Positions 41,613-50,470 of a DNA stretch of 64,000 nucleotides are shown one piece after another. Positions within the stretch are counted from its first letter, which is position 1, and the number at the start of each line of letters is the position of its first letter. The translations under genes were made by a program, and so were the position numbers. Under the pieces are notes generated by a model. The model was not told where the DNA came from. It was given only the letters and a program-made list of their open reading frames with translations, and searched no databases. This DNA comes from Firmicutes bacterium HGW-Firmicutes-15 (GTDB lineage: Bacteria; Bacillota; Syntrophomonadia; Syntrophomonadales; Syntrophomonadaceae): positions 1 to 64,000 of the forward strand of contig PHAA01000008.1 in assembly GCA_002840245.1 (NCBI GenBank), given 5' to 3'.

Positions 41613-42077
41613 CTATTTTTTATTTATGGCATCCACCACTTGCTCGCTGACCTTAGATGCAGCAGATGATATATTATCCAATGTCTGGTTAATTTTCATA
41701 TTTTCACAACCAGGTTTTTCCAAACGAATTTTGTGGTTAGTAAATATTGCAGCTAATAGGCCTATGACGGTTAATGGAGGCATTATTATAGTTGCTAATA
41801 TTACAACAGTTAGAGGTAAATCGATAATGGTGTTACCATTTTTACTAATTATAAACTTGGTTATATTGCAGGTCTTAACGATCTTTTTGACTGTCGCCCA
41901 AAAACCGGACTTGCAGCAGGTTTCATTTTGGGGCGCTTTTATTTTATCCTGTTTTTCCAGATAAATTAGCGCTTCCAGAACATCATTATTGCATTTTTCC
42001 AGGGCTTCCTTGGCCTCCTCATAACTAATATTGGCTCTCTCTCTTAGGATTTCTATCATTTCTAAACTAACAGCCAT
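41613..42077 (-). CDS. UBA-like/DUF4342 protein with membrane segment
   Basis: ATG 42077 lies seven bases after GGAGG and is preferred to upstream in-frame starts. The 154-residue product has an N-terminal UBA-like three-helix domain of the elongation-factor-Ts type (EILRERANISYEEAKEALEKCNNDVLEALIYLEK) and a DUF4342-like part with a hydrophobic double segment (IDLPLTVVILATIIMPPLTVIGLLAAIF). DUF4342 proteins often lie beside two-component systems; the gene here directly precedes a regulator and kinase. Exact function is unknown. Confidence 0.8.
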   Translation of the reverse strand: MAVSLEMIEILRERANISYEEAKEALEKCNNDVLEALIYLEKQDKIKAPQNETCCKSGFWATVKKIVKTCNITKFIISKNGNTIIDLPLTVVILATIIMPPLTVIGLLAAIFTNHKIRLEKPGCENMKINQTLDNISSAASKVSEQVVDAINKK

Positions 42078-42164
42078 GTTCATTCCTCCTATATATTTTT
42101 GTAACATCGTTAGTATAGAACCAATGAATTAGAGGATTCTTAGACAAAGATTAGAATTAGATTA

Positions 42165-42189
42165 AAAAACGAGTGGGTCTAAACCCCAC
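42165..42189 (-). terminator. Terminator of the HesB-like selenoprotein gene
   Basis: On the minus strand CGGGTGGG and CCCACTCG pair with one G-U around a small loop (about 42191-42171) and are followed by six T (42170-42165). It lies about 35 bases after the stop at 42228. Confidence 0.85.
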
Positions 42190-42227
42190 CCGTTCGTCAT
42201 AAATTATAGCCTATAACATATGCAATT

Positions 42228-42557
42228 TTAGCCGCAGGAGGAACAAGAAGAGCATCCACCGGTGTCGGCAGCTTCTTTCTCGGGAAGAATCTTAAAGTAG
42301 GTCTGTCCCTCTTGTTGGAAAGAACTGATTGTGAACCCTTTGCTCATTTCCAAGAGATTATCTTCTACTACAAAATGGAGGCCGTCATGTTCTTCAACCT
42401 TATCATTTTTAACTGGTTCATCCAGAACCAGATTATAAGACATGCCTCCTCAGCCAACACTCGCATTAATTCGTAAATACATGGTGTCCAGCTTTCTTTC
42501 CTTCAAGATTTCTTTTATATCCTGAACGGCTTCGGTTGATATTCTTACCATTTCCAT
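42228..42557 (-). CDS. HesB/IscA-like selenoprotein (in-frame UGA read as selenocysteine)
   Basis: From ATG 42557 the minus strand reads MEMVRISTEAVQDIKEILKE, then RKLDTMYLRINASVG, then TGA (42452-42450), then GGMSYNLVLDEPVKND... to the real stop at 42228, giving 109 residues. The TGA stands exactly where IscA/HesB proteins have the first ligand Cys (GGC-x-GxSY), and the frame stays intact on both sides, so the codon is read as selenocysteine rather than being a mutation. HesB-like selenoproteins are known. The C-terminus CSSCSSCG gives the other metal ligands. A bacterial SECIS-like hairpin lies 18 bases past the TGA. An iron-sulfur carrier or redox role is likely. Confidence 0.88.
42413..42431 (-). 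promoter_or_regulatory. Candidate bacterial SECIS hairpin
   Basis: On the minus strand CTGGTTC (42431-42425) and GAACCAG (42419-42413) form a perfect seven-base stem with a five-base loop TGGAT. It begins 18 bases after the TGA and has G in the second loop position. Both features match what is known of bacterial SECIS elements bound by SelB. It lies within the coding sequence, as expected. Confidence 0.75.
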
Positions 42558-42729
42558 ATTCACACACCCTTTTAAAAATATTTGGACTACTATTGGCAAT
42601 TAATTGTTCTTAGTATACCCAGAAAAAATTCTTGTCAATTACCCCCTAAGGGTATTTTAGATCAGTCTTTGTTATTTGACAAGGGGATATTGAATTTTAT
42701 CATTAACAGAAACAATTTTAAATGTAATT

Positions 42730-43725
42730 TCACTGCAGTGCAAAGCAAAAACCCTTGTTATGAAACAATTCAAGGCAGACTGCTACCACATTCCGGTCAT
42801 AAAGTATACCGGCATTTGACGATATTTCTTCCAATGCTGCCTCAATGCCCAACGCTGGACGATAAGGACGATGTGAAGAAATAGCTTCAACTACATCCGC
42901 CACGGTAATAATGCGAGCTTCCAGCAAAATATCGCTGCCTTTCAGACCGCCAGGATAACCGCTGCCATCGCATTTTTCATGGTGTTGTTGGATAATGCGC
43001 GCAATGGGAGAATCGAAGTCAATGGACTTCAGCATTTCATAGGCTATCTGCGGATGAGCTTTTATTATTGTGAATTCTACCGGATCAAGTGTGCCCGGTT
43101 TACTCAAGTACTCTGCTGGAATTGATATTTTGCCGATATCATGGAGTATAGAGGCTATATAAATGCCGGTTTTGTCCTTCTCATTTAGATTCATCTCGTC
43201 TGCTATAGCACAGGCCAACTGGCAGACTTTTTTCTGATGGCCTGAGGTATAGGGATCGCGCTTTTCGACCATTAGGGATAAACTTTCCACCGTTTGCAAC
43301 AGAACCTGCTGCAGTTTAATTTCGGCTTTACGGCGAGCTATAATGTGCTCCCACTCTCTGAGCGCACGTACTACAAAATCCGGCATATTAGCAAAGGTCT
43401 CCGGGGACTTTACTATGTAATCCAACGCTCCAGCTTTCATGGCTCCGACTGCCAATTCCTCATTACCATGACTGGTGATAAGAACCAGCGGAAATAGAGA
43501 GTTCTCTCGGTTAGAAGGGAGCAATTCTATGCCTTTACCATCGGGTAGCAGCCAATCGCACAATACTATATCAGGAATGTTGTTGTGCAGGTAATAGCGG
43601 GATGCAGCTAGACTAGACCTGATAGACAGATTAAAACTAGCCCTATGAGCGTCAAAGGCACGTTGTATCAACTCTATATGAGCTTCATCATCATCGACAA
43701 TTAATACGTTAAATGACTTCTCTAT
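42730..43725 (-). CDS. Response regulator with HD-GYP cyclic-di-GMP phosphodiesterase domain
   Basis: The receiver needs the segment (M)EKSFNVLIVDDDEAHIEL, which begins at ATA 43725, seven bases after AGGAGGG. An in-frame TAG lies just before, and no ATG, GTG or TTG occurs in frame before the acidic DDD, so AUA is probably the start (332 codons incl. stop). Residues 1-130 are the receiver (phospho-Asp in IVLCDWLLPDGKG), about 150-330 the HD-GYP domain (LHDIGKISIP, HPQIAYEML, HHEKCDGSGYPGGLKG). It should lower cyclic di-GMP when phosphorylated. It is third in the operon with the PAS kinase and small receiver. Confidence 0.88.
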   Translation of the reverse strand: MEKSFNVLIVDDDEAHIELIQRAFDAHRASFNLSIRSSLAASRYYLHNNIPDIVLCDWLLPDGKGIELLPSNRENSLFPLVLITSHGNEELAVGAMKAGALDYIVKSPETFANMPDFVVRALREWEHIIARRKAEIKLQQVLLQTVESLSLMVEKRDPYTSGHQKKVCQLACAIADEMNLNEKDKTGIYIASILHDIGKISIPAEYLSKPGTLDPVEFTIIKAHPQIAYEMLKSIDFDSPIARIIQQHHEKCDGSGYPGGLKGSDILLEARIITVADVVEAISSHRPYRPALGIEAALEEISSNAGILYDRNVVAVCLELFHNKGFCFALQ

Positions 43726-43752
43726 GTTCTGTCCCTCCTAGATGCAAATATA

Positions 43753-44193
43753 TTAATAAGGTTTGGCATTCCATCCCAACCAGTACATGCCTAATTCGTC
43801 CATTAGTGTGGAAAATTTCGTGAAGTCAATAGGTTTAACCAGGAAACTATTGACATGATTGCGATAGGCAGCGCAAATATCATTTTCCGATTCTGATGAT
43901 GTAAGCACAACCGTTGGGATAACCTTTAAATGTTCCGAATTTTTGATTTCACCTAGAACAGTCAAACCATCCATCTTGGGTAGACGTAGATCCAATAATA
44001 TCAAATTAGGCAAAGGATTATCCAGGGCTCGGGTGTATTTGCCCCGACGAAATAAATAATCTAGAGCATCTTCACCATCAGAGCAATGTATAATGCGGTT
44101 AGCAATGCGTTGAGCTTGAAAGTTGCGTTTGACCATTTCGGCATGGTCCTCATTATCTTCTACCAGCAGAATTATCAGAGCTTCTCCGTTCAT
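43753..44193 (-). CDS. Single-domain response regulator (Rcp1/CheY-like)
   Basis: The 146-residue protein is one receiver domain: ILLVEDNEDHAEMVKRNF, phospho-Asp in LILLDLRLPKMDGL, VVLTSSE and the Lys of FLVKPIDF. The acidic pocket, the 'NPLPNLILLDL' segment and the insertion before it are like Rcp1, the partner of phytochrome-like kinases. Its start overlaps the kinase stop by four bases (ATGA), so the two are translationally coupled. It probably passes phosphate between the kinase and the receiver-HD-GYP protein. Confidence 0.94.
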   Translation of the reverse strand: MNGEALIILLVEDNEDHAEMVKRNFQAQRIANRIIHCSDGEDALDYLFRRGKYTRALDNPLPNLILLDLRLPKMDGLTVLGEIKNSEHLKVIPTVVLTSSESENDICAAYRNHVNSFLVKPIDFTKFSTLMDELGMYWLGWNAKPY

Positions 44194-47100
44194 AAATACA
44201 CCGTCCTTTCAATTGAATTAGTAGTTTGGGGTAGGGAAAAATAAAAAGTTGAGCCCATTCCTGGACCCGCAGATTCTACCCATAGCCGACCCTGGTGGTA
44301 TTCAATAATCCTCTTTACCAGTGACAAACCGATACCAGTTCCCTCACAGTTAGGGTCGAGCTTGTTAAACAGGCCGAAAATACTGTCGTGATAACGAGCT
44401 TCTATGCCAATTCCATTGTCACGTACGAAGAAAGTCCATTCGCCGGGAGTGTCTAGAGAACCAATTTCAATCTGCGGATGGGCCTGATTCCCCATGAATT
44501 TAACCGCATTTTCTACCAGGTTTTGCAATACTTCACGAATTCGAGCATGGTCTGCCAGAACCTCAGGCATTTCAGAGTCAATGATTAGCTTGACTCCACG
44601 CTCATTTAGTCTGCCAGTGAGCAGTTCATCTACTTCTATAGCGAGCTTGCTCATAGAGAAGCAACTGAAGGTATTAAGCAAACGGCCGATGCGTGACAGC
44701 TCAAGTAAATCATGCAGTAAATCATCCATTTTTCCCGCAGCGTTTATAATTCGCTGTAGATCATTTTCCAAACGGGAATGATTACCTTGTTTTAGATCAT
44801 CCAGCAGTAATCCGGCAAAACCCTTGATGGTGATAAGAGGGCTGCGCAGGTCGTGAGATACAGTGTAGGTGAATCGTTCCATCTCAGCGTTTTTGGCCTC
44901 CAATTCCTTTAGTTGCTCGCTTATAATTTGTTCAGTCTTTTTGCGATCACTAATGTCAGAATACATAACATAAAAACCGTAACTGGTAATAGGCACTGAA
45001 TTAATCATAACATTGAACATGCTGCCGTTTTTATGCTTGCGAACGGTTTCTTTTTGGATTAACTCTCCATTAAAAACAAAACGTTGATTTGCTTTAAATT
45101 CCTCAAGGTACCCTGAGGGGACTATCAATTCATCCAGTCGCTTGTGCTGGCATTCTTCGAGCTTGTAACCAAATAGATTGAAAAACTGAGGGTTGACGTT
45201 AATAATCTCTTGCTCCAGGTTGCATAAGACAACAGCATCGTGTGAATTAAAAAAAAGTGCCTGTAGATTTTGCCTTTGTTGTAATAATTCAGCCTCAGCC
45301 TGCTGACGCTCGCTCAAATCGCGAATAGCTGCGGCTCTGATTCTACGTCCTTTATATTCAAACATGCGTCCCTGTATTTCTACAGGCAGACGCGATCCGT
45401 CCCTGCGCATTGCAATTCCCTCGTAGGGGAGTTCATAACCAGTAGCTATATGACTTTCAACTATTGCGCGTGATTCAGGAACTGCTAAGTCAATGGCATG
45501 CATACCTATCATTTTCTGGTGATCATAGCCAAACATCTCCGCCGCTTTCTGGTTAACCTCGATACATATTCCATTTTCAGTGAGAATAATGCCTTCAAAG
45601 CTCGCATCGGATAAGGCTTTGAAACGTGCTTCCCCAACTCTCAGCGATTCTTCCACCTGCTTTTGCCAGGTCATATCCCATAAAGAAATAATGGTGCGTT
45701 GATCCGGCAGCTCAATGCCATGAAATTCTATATCCCGTACCTGTCCGTCTTTACAGTGTACCCGGGCATTTCCCCTAGCTCTTTGCTTAAGCCGAAGCTG
45801 CTGGTACCAATCTTCCATCAAAGCATTACGTGAGTTTACTTTGGGGTAAGCCTTTTGCAGCCAAACTTCCATGGTAGGAATGTCTTCAAGAGTATAGCCA
45901 GTTATTTCAGTAACTCGAGAATTCAGAAAGACAAAACGATTACAATTATCAACAATAGCGGTTCCTGTGGGTGAATGCTCCAGGGTCATCCTTAATGATT
46001 CACTCTGGTTAATAAGTTCGTTTTCCATTTGCTTGCGGTAGGTAATATCGCGAATTGATTCGATAGCTCCGGTGATTTCTCCATTAGTATTATAAAGGGG
46101 AGTAGCCATTCCCCACAGATATGCTCCTTCATTACCGAAGTTGGGAACAAATAGTTCTACGGTTAGCTTATTGTCGATATGTGTTACATACGGGTATTGA
46201 TGCTTGGTAACCTCATCTGCTTTCATAACCATGTCGATTAAAATAGGCCGACGCTCTCCATAAAAGGGGAGAGCGTATTCATAATTGCTCTTCCCCAACA
46301 TTTCTGTTGCAGATAGGCCGGTCATTTTTTCCATAGCATGATTCCAGGCTAGAACCTGTCCATGAGAATCGATGACTAGGGTAGCATCAGGCAAGAAATC
46401 AATGATATTGTTCAGCAGCATTTTTGATTCCTGCAAGGCTTCTTGGCCATGTTTAAGCTCGGTGATGTCAATGGCTGAAGCCATAACTGCCGGCTCTCCA
46501 TCATAAACAATTCGACTGCCGGTTAGATAAATCCAAACTGAATCAGTATTTTTGCTCAGTAGTTTAAGCTCATAGGTAGTAGTCACATCCGTACCTTTTT
46601 GTCGGCTTAGACCTCTTTCACGGGCTATTTTACGATATTCCGGGTGTACCACATCCCAGAAATTCATCTTGAGAAGCTCTTCTTCACTGTAAGCAGTAAG
46701 TCTCATTAGAGCCGGATTGACATAGACGAAACGATCGCCTTTTATAATGTATACAATGGCGGTGCTGTCTTCGGCCAGGGTGCGAAACTTTTGTTCGCTT
46801 GCTTCTAATGCTTCCCGGATCATTTTTTGTTCAGTGATATCACGCCCTGCTCCCTGAATAGCAAGTGGATGTTTACCAGCAAATATTAACCTTGTATGCA
46901 GTTCGATGCATAGCTTTTTTCCTTGGCGGTCGAAGACTTCTATATCATAGGTGGTGATGTCAATTCCCTTTAATTTTTCAGCAATTTTGGACTGGACAAG
47001 ATTCCGATATTCCGGAAGCACTATGTCAATAAATGTCATGCCTAGAATTTCTTCAGGACGATAACCTAAATGAAACAGACCGTATTGGTTGAGACTTAAA

Positions 47101-47231
47101 AAACGCCCCTCTAAATCGGTTGTAAAAAGCATAATAGCGGCGTTATGAAAGAGGTCGCGGTACATTTTTTCGCTTGCTTGCAGAGCTTGCTCCGAATGTT
47201 CCAGGTCTACTCGAGAAGAGGGATAATCCAT
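44190..47231 (-). CDS. Six-PAS sensor histidine kinase, cytoplasmic
   Basis: The 1013-residue kinase has six PAS domains in a row (starting near residues 25, 145, 270, 395, 520 and 645; several with PAC ends such as AIRDLSERQ, ASAIDITELK), then HisKA with the His in YTVSHDLRSPLITIKGF and HATPase_c (NLVENAVKF, RDNGIGIEARY, GTGIGLSLVKRI). There is no membrane helix, so it senses internal cues. The end is like phytochrome/Rcp1-type kinases. It begins the operon with the Rcp1-like receiver and the receiver-HD-GYP protein. GGAGGTTAAC precedes the ATG. Confidence 0.95.
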   Translation of the reverse strand: MDYPSSRVDLEHSEQALQASEKMYRDLFHNAAIMLFTTDLEGRFLSLNQYGLFHLGYRPEEILGMTFIDIVLPEYRNLVQSKIAEKLKGIDITTYDIEVFDRQGKKLCIELHTRLIFAGKHPLAIQGAGRDITEQKMIREALEASEQKFRTLAEDSTAIVYIIKGDRFVYVNPALMRLTAYSEEELLKMNFWDVVHPEYRKIARERGLSRQKGTDVTTTYELKLLSKNTDSVWIYLTGSRIVYDGEPAVMASAIDITELKHGQEALQESKMLLNNIIDFLPDATLVIDSHGQVLAWNHAMEKMTGLSATEMLGKSNYEYALPFYGERRPILIDMVMKADEVTKHQYPYVTHIDNKLTVELFVPNFGNEGAYLWGMATPLYNTNGEITGAIESIRDITYRKQMENELINQSESLRMTLEHSPTGTAIVDNCNRFVFLNSRVTEITGYTLEDIPTMEVWLQKAYPKVNSRNALMEDWYQQLRLKQRARGNARVHCKDGQVRDIEFHGIELPDQRTIISLWDMTWQKQVEESLRVGEARFKALSDASFEGIILTENGICIEVNQKAAEMFGYDHQKMIGMHAIDLAVPESRAIVESHIATGYELPYEGIAMRRDGSRLPVEIQGRMFEYKGRRIRAAAIRDLSERQQAEAELLQQRQNLQALFFNSHDAVVLCNLEQEIINVNPQFFNLFGYKLEECQHKRLDELIVPSGYLEEFKANQRFVFNGELIQKETVRKHKNGSMFNVMINSVPITSYGFYVMYSDISDRKKTEQIISEQLKELEAKNAEMERFTYTVSHDLRSPLITIKGFAGLLLDDLKQGNHSRLENDLQRIINAAGKMDDLLHDLLELSRIGRLLNTFSCFSMSKLAIEVDELLTGRLNERGVKLIIDSEMPEVLADHARIREVLQNLVENAVKFMGNQAHPQIEIGSLDTPGEWTFFVRDNGIGIEARYHDSIFGLFNKLDPNCEGTGIGLSLVKRIIEYHQGRLWVESAGPGMGSTFYFSLPQTTNSIERTVYL

Positions 47232-47504
47232 GTTAACCTCCTATATGAATGTGTTTTTGCACGCTATGTAATCAAACCGCTTACGAACGTTTTCGTTTCT
47301 GTAGGGATAGATAAATAGTGAAAAGCAATAGGAAGTGCAAAAATTTGACATTAAGGGTTAATTATTCTTAAAATTCAACAATATCATGCAAAACTCCTTT
47401 AATGTGAAAACAATCACTAACTCTGTTATTTTAATAATTAATTTGCGATGCGAAACGTAGCGGCAGGTGATTATCTAGTTCGGAATGGATGTGAGCACGG
47501 GGAA

Positions 47505-47540
47505 GAGGCGAGCCTATAATCTGGTAATTCAGCTCGCCTC
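47505..47540. terminator. Hairpin in the gap between protease and kinase genes
   Basis: GAGGCGAGC (47505-47513) and its complement (47532-47540) enclose 18 bases. The stem is strong but only plus-strand A follows and no T run follows on the minus strand, so its use as a terminator of the protease gene is uncertain. The rest of 47232-47566 shows no gene. Confidence 0.5.
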
Positions 47541-47566
47541 AAAAATATGTTCATGTAAGTTAGTAA

Positions 47567-48619
47567 TTAATTCAGTCTAGAAATAATTATCTTATGGGCA
47601 TCCCCATCAACTTTGTACCCCATCTTCTCGGCTATTGCTTTCATAGGCAGCAGTGGGTTTGCGACTTTGCTTAAAATGACGGGTTGGTTTAGGGCGACAC
47701 GCTTGCCATCAACTTTCATAAATTTCATCCCAGGAGTGATTTCTATATGTGCCGCTAGTTTAGGGAGTGTGATATCTGTAGCAGTCCAGGCTTCAAGCAC
47801 ACACCATCTCATATTACTCATCCTGCTTATCCATTCATACGGCAGGTATGCGTATCCTTTGTCACCCCAGTCGGCACCCCAGGAATTTCTAAGAATCAAA
47901 CAGCCTCTGTTAGGCAGGTCACCGACTATTCCAACGGCATGCCCACCCCTAACCGAACCTTCTGGAAGTGGGAGAAAGTTATTTTCATCTGGCTCGAAAT
48001 TATCGTAGACGAGCAAAGCTATCATAAAAGGTCCTTCTCTTTTTAAGGCCTGCCGCATAGCATTTAAAACCTGATCGCGGTTCAAATCATAGGATGAGCA
48101 AAGCTGGGCATAGGTTTCAATTCGAAAAACTGCCGCTGCATCCAGAGCCTTACCTGAAACATTCGGAACCAGGGGGGCAGGTAGATCTGTCAAGGTGGAA
48201 TAAGGCATAGTATTCTCGGGGCAAACCCCATACTTTTGTAATACCTTCATGGCAGTTTTGGGCTGAGTCCCTTCCTCAGACGGCATGCCATCGTTTTGCT
48301 TACACAGGCTATATAGAAACGCGGCCGAAAGTCCGTCAGCAGGATAATCACCCTGTTTGATTTCTTCATAGGCTTTAATAGTCCATATAGATGCACAAGC
48401 TACACAACTTCCACGCTGTTCTTGATCGAAAACCGGGGGGAGGTTCGGCCTATAGTCAATGGAGACGGCAGGTTCGTCCGCTGCTGCACCGATAAGGTTG
48501 GTGTATATATAGTCTCTGGGGTCATAGGGTGAAGGAAAATACCGCAGCGGGTAGCCATTATGTTCTTTCGGCAGGTTCTCAAAAAACCTGCGTAGTTGGT
48601 AGACTATTTCAAATGACAT
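47567..48619 (-). CDS. Papain-family (C1) cysteine protease with C-terminal stalk domain
   Basis: ATG 48619 has AAAGGAGG upstream. The 350-residue protein starts with YFPSPYDPRDYIY, typical of bacterial C1 proteases, and has the catalytic set: oxyanion Gln and Cys in FDQEQRGSCVACAS, His in RGGHAVGIVG, Asn in LRNSWGADWGDKGYAYLPY. The last 60 residues (VDGKRVALNQPVILSKVANPLLPMKAIAEKMGY...) are one half of a stalk domain. No signal peptide is visible, so it may be released on mother-cell lysis, placed on spores, or exported another way. Confidence 0.9.
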   Translation of the reverse strand: MSFEIVYQLRRFFENLPKEHNGYPLRYFPSPYDPRDYIYTNLIGAAADEPAVSIDYRPNLPPVFDQEQRGSCVACASIWTIKAYEEIKQGDYPADGLSAAFLYSLCKQNDGMPSEEGTQPKTAMKVLQKYGVCPENTMPYSTLTDLPAPLVPNVSGKALDAAAVFRIETYAQLCSSYDLNRDQVLNAMRQALKREGPFMIALLVYDNFEPDENNFLPLPEGSVRGGHAVGIVGDLPNRGCLILRNSWGADWGDKGYAYLPYEWISRMSNMRWCVLEAWTATDITLPKLAAHIEITPGMKFMKVDGKRVALNQPVILSKVANPLLPMKAIAEKMGYKVDGDAHKIIISRLN

Positions 48620-48881
48620 CAAATTTTGCCTCCTTTACGCTTTTCAGAACAGACACCATAAAGTTTAACGATTCCATCCTTAAGTGCTAAGGGACTCCCG
48701 AAGTCCAAATTGAAAATAGATTGAATTGTTGTCTGTCACAATGTATGCTGAAAAAGGAATTTGCATGCCAGCGATTGGGGAGGCTAACAGACCATGAATT
48801 GTTAAGAAATCTTCACATTTTGCAAATATCATTTTAACAATATACTGCTATCATTAAACGTCAGGTAAAAAGTGCCAAGGG

Positions 48882-48953
48882 CAAACAAGGGGACGGTTCT
48901 CCTGTTGGGCAGCCCTAATACTAGGCCAAACAGGAGAACCGTCCCCTTGTTTG
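48882..48953. repeat. Perfect 25-bp REP-like palindrome
   Basis: Arms 48882-48906 (CAAACAAGGGGACGGTTCTC...) and 48929-48953 are exact inverted complements around 22 bases. The motif GGGGACGGTTCTCCTGTT is known to me as a frequent palindromic repeat in Clostridia and related bacteria, often tied to REP-type (IS200/Y1) transposases. It fills the divergent gap 48623-49075, in which no gene is seen. Confidence 0.8.
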
Positions 48954-49075
48954 GCTTATTTGGTGTAATATAATTCCAATTGATAGAAAATGAGCAGAAA
49001 CAATTTTTCTGCAAAATAATTAGTCATTAGCCCGAGCCGGGCTAAAAATTATAACTTATGAGGGGGATTGAAGAA

Positions 49076-50431
49076 ATGGCAGGGAATGATACCGAATTAA
49101 TAAATGCAGCGGTGACTAGAAAGAGTTGGCCGAAGCCAGTTAAAATCATTCTAATAATTATGCTGCTAGTAGGGGTAGGCGTCGGTGCATATTATACATA
49201 CAAATCATTTAACAAGAAGGACCCCGTCAATTTGACCATGCCAGTTACCACCGGTGCCATCGTAGACCAAATTCAGGCTACTGGGACTGTAAAACCGCTC
49301 CATGAAGTAGACCTGTTTTTTAGACAGCAGGCAACTTTGCAAGCTCTGAACGCTCGCAGTGGTGATTCAGTGAAAGAAGGCCAAGTTCTGGCTATGCAAG
49401 ATGATTCAAGTTTACAGGCACAGGTACAGTTGGCTAAGAGCGAATTGCAGCAGGCACAATATAAGCTTCAACAGACCCAGCTTAATTATGAAAAAGTCAA
49501 TGCTGCGGCTATCCGACAGGATGAGTTATACAAGCAAGGCGCGATAACCAAGGTTGATTGGGAGCAAGCTAAACGCGATAACGATACTGAGGCTATTAAC
49601 ATTAAGACGTCTCAGGTTGCCATAGAGAATTCAAAGGCTAAGTTAGTAATCGCTGAGACTAATCTAAAGAACGCACAACTAACAGCTCCATTTTCTGGAG
49701 TAGCTGCGACTGTTAACGGTGAGGTTGGGCAGGAAACAGGTAATTCTTCATCACCTATGTTTCACCTGATCAGCAACGAGCTAAAGATATTAGCCATGGT
49801 AAACGAAGTTGATATTGGTCGTGTTAAATTAAATCAGGAAGTAGTTTTTACTGTCACCACTTATCCGGGGCAGTTGTTTAAGGGAACAGTTGCTAGGATA
49901 AGTCCTCAGTCCACGACCGTAAGCAATGTGCAGCTCTATGAGGTGGACATTGCTACTACAGATTTATCTAAACAGCTGCGGGCCGGTATGTCGGTAACAG
50001 CTAAAATTATTATTGATAAACGGGATAATGTGACCATGGTACCTAATATAGCATTTTCTTATACGCAGACTTACCTGAAAAACAATAGTCAGAGTTCGAA
50101 AGCGAATTCAAGCGGCCAAGTAAATCAAAGCGCCGATGGTACACAAGGATCTGCAAAAACTGCTGAAAAATCCGCTGTGAACCCTGATAAGAAGGTACAA
50201 CGGGTGGTAGTTTTACAGGAGGGCAAACCGGTCGTGAAGCAAATTACAGTCGGGTTAAGCGATGGGCAAAACACTGAAGTTATCGAAGGCTTGAATCCAG
50301 GCGATCAAGTGGTAGTTGGCACCAGTGCAGCTACTCAGACTACCTCGTCAGGAAATAGCACTGGTCAACAATCCGGTGGCCAACAGCAGAGATCTCCGGG
50401 TGGTGGAGGTATCGGGGGCGCGCTACACTAG
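49076..50431 (+). CDS. MacA/HlyD-like periplasmic-adaptor-type efflux subunit
   Basis: ATG 49076 (or ATG 49058, overlapping the GAGGGGG site) starts a protein of about 450 residues with one membrane helix (VKIILIIMLLVGVGVGAYYTY), an adaptor domain with lipoyl-like halves (QIQATGTVKPLHEVDLFF, ARSGDSVKEGQVLAM, LTAPFSGVAATV), a coiled coil (about 120-190) and a Gly/Gln/Ser-rich tail. It is the adaptor of a MacAB/YknXYZ-like export system. It is first of three genes with an ATPase and a permease. Confidence 0.93.
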   Translation: MAGNDTELINAAVTRKSWPKPVKIILIIMLLVGVGVGAYYTYKSFNKKDPVNLTMPVTTGAIVDQIQATGTVKPLHEVDLFFRQQATLQALNARSGDSVKEGQVLAMQDDSSLQAQVQLAKSELQQAQYKLQQTQLNYEKVNAAAIRQDELYKQGAITKVDWEQAKRDNDTEAINIKTSQVAIENSKAKLVIAETNLKNAQLTAPFSGVAATVNGEVGQETGNSSSPMFHLISNELKILAMVNEVDIGRVKLNQEVVFTVTTYPGQLFKGTVARISPQSTTVSNVQLYEVDIATTDLSKQLRAGMSVTAKIIIDKRDNVTMVPNIAFSYTQTYLKNNSQSSKANSSGQVNQSADGTQGSAKTAEKSAVNPDKKVQRVVVLQEGKPVVKQITVGLSDGQNTEVIEGLNPGDQVVVGTSAATQTTSSGNSTGQQSGGQQQRSPGGGGIGGALH

Positions 50432-50470
50432 TATTGTGGTGCCCCAAGAGGAAGGGTGTACAGTTAGATT

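Noticed and set aside
42228-42443. A stand-alone 71-residue protein starting at ATG 42443
   Set aside because: It begins inside the HesB domain just after the TGA and has no ribosome-binding site; the selenoprotein reading explains both halves.
42730-43671. Response regulator starting at TTG 43671
   Set aside because: This would remove the acidic pocket DDD of the receiver and has no ribosome-binding site; the AUA start with AGGAGGG fits better.
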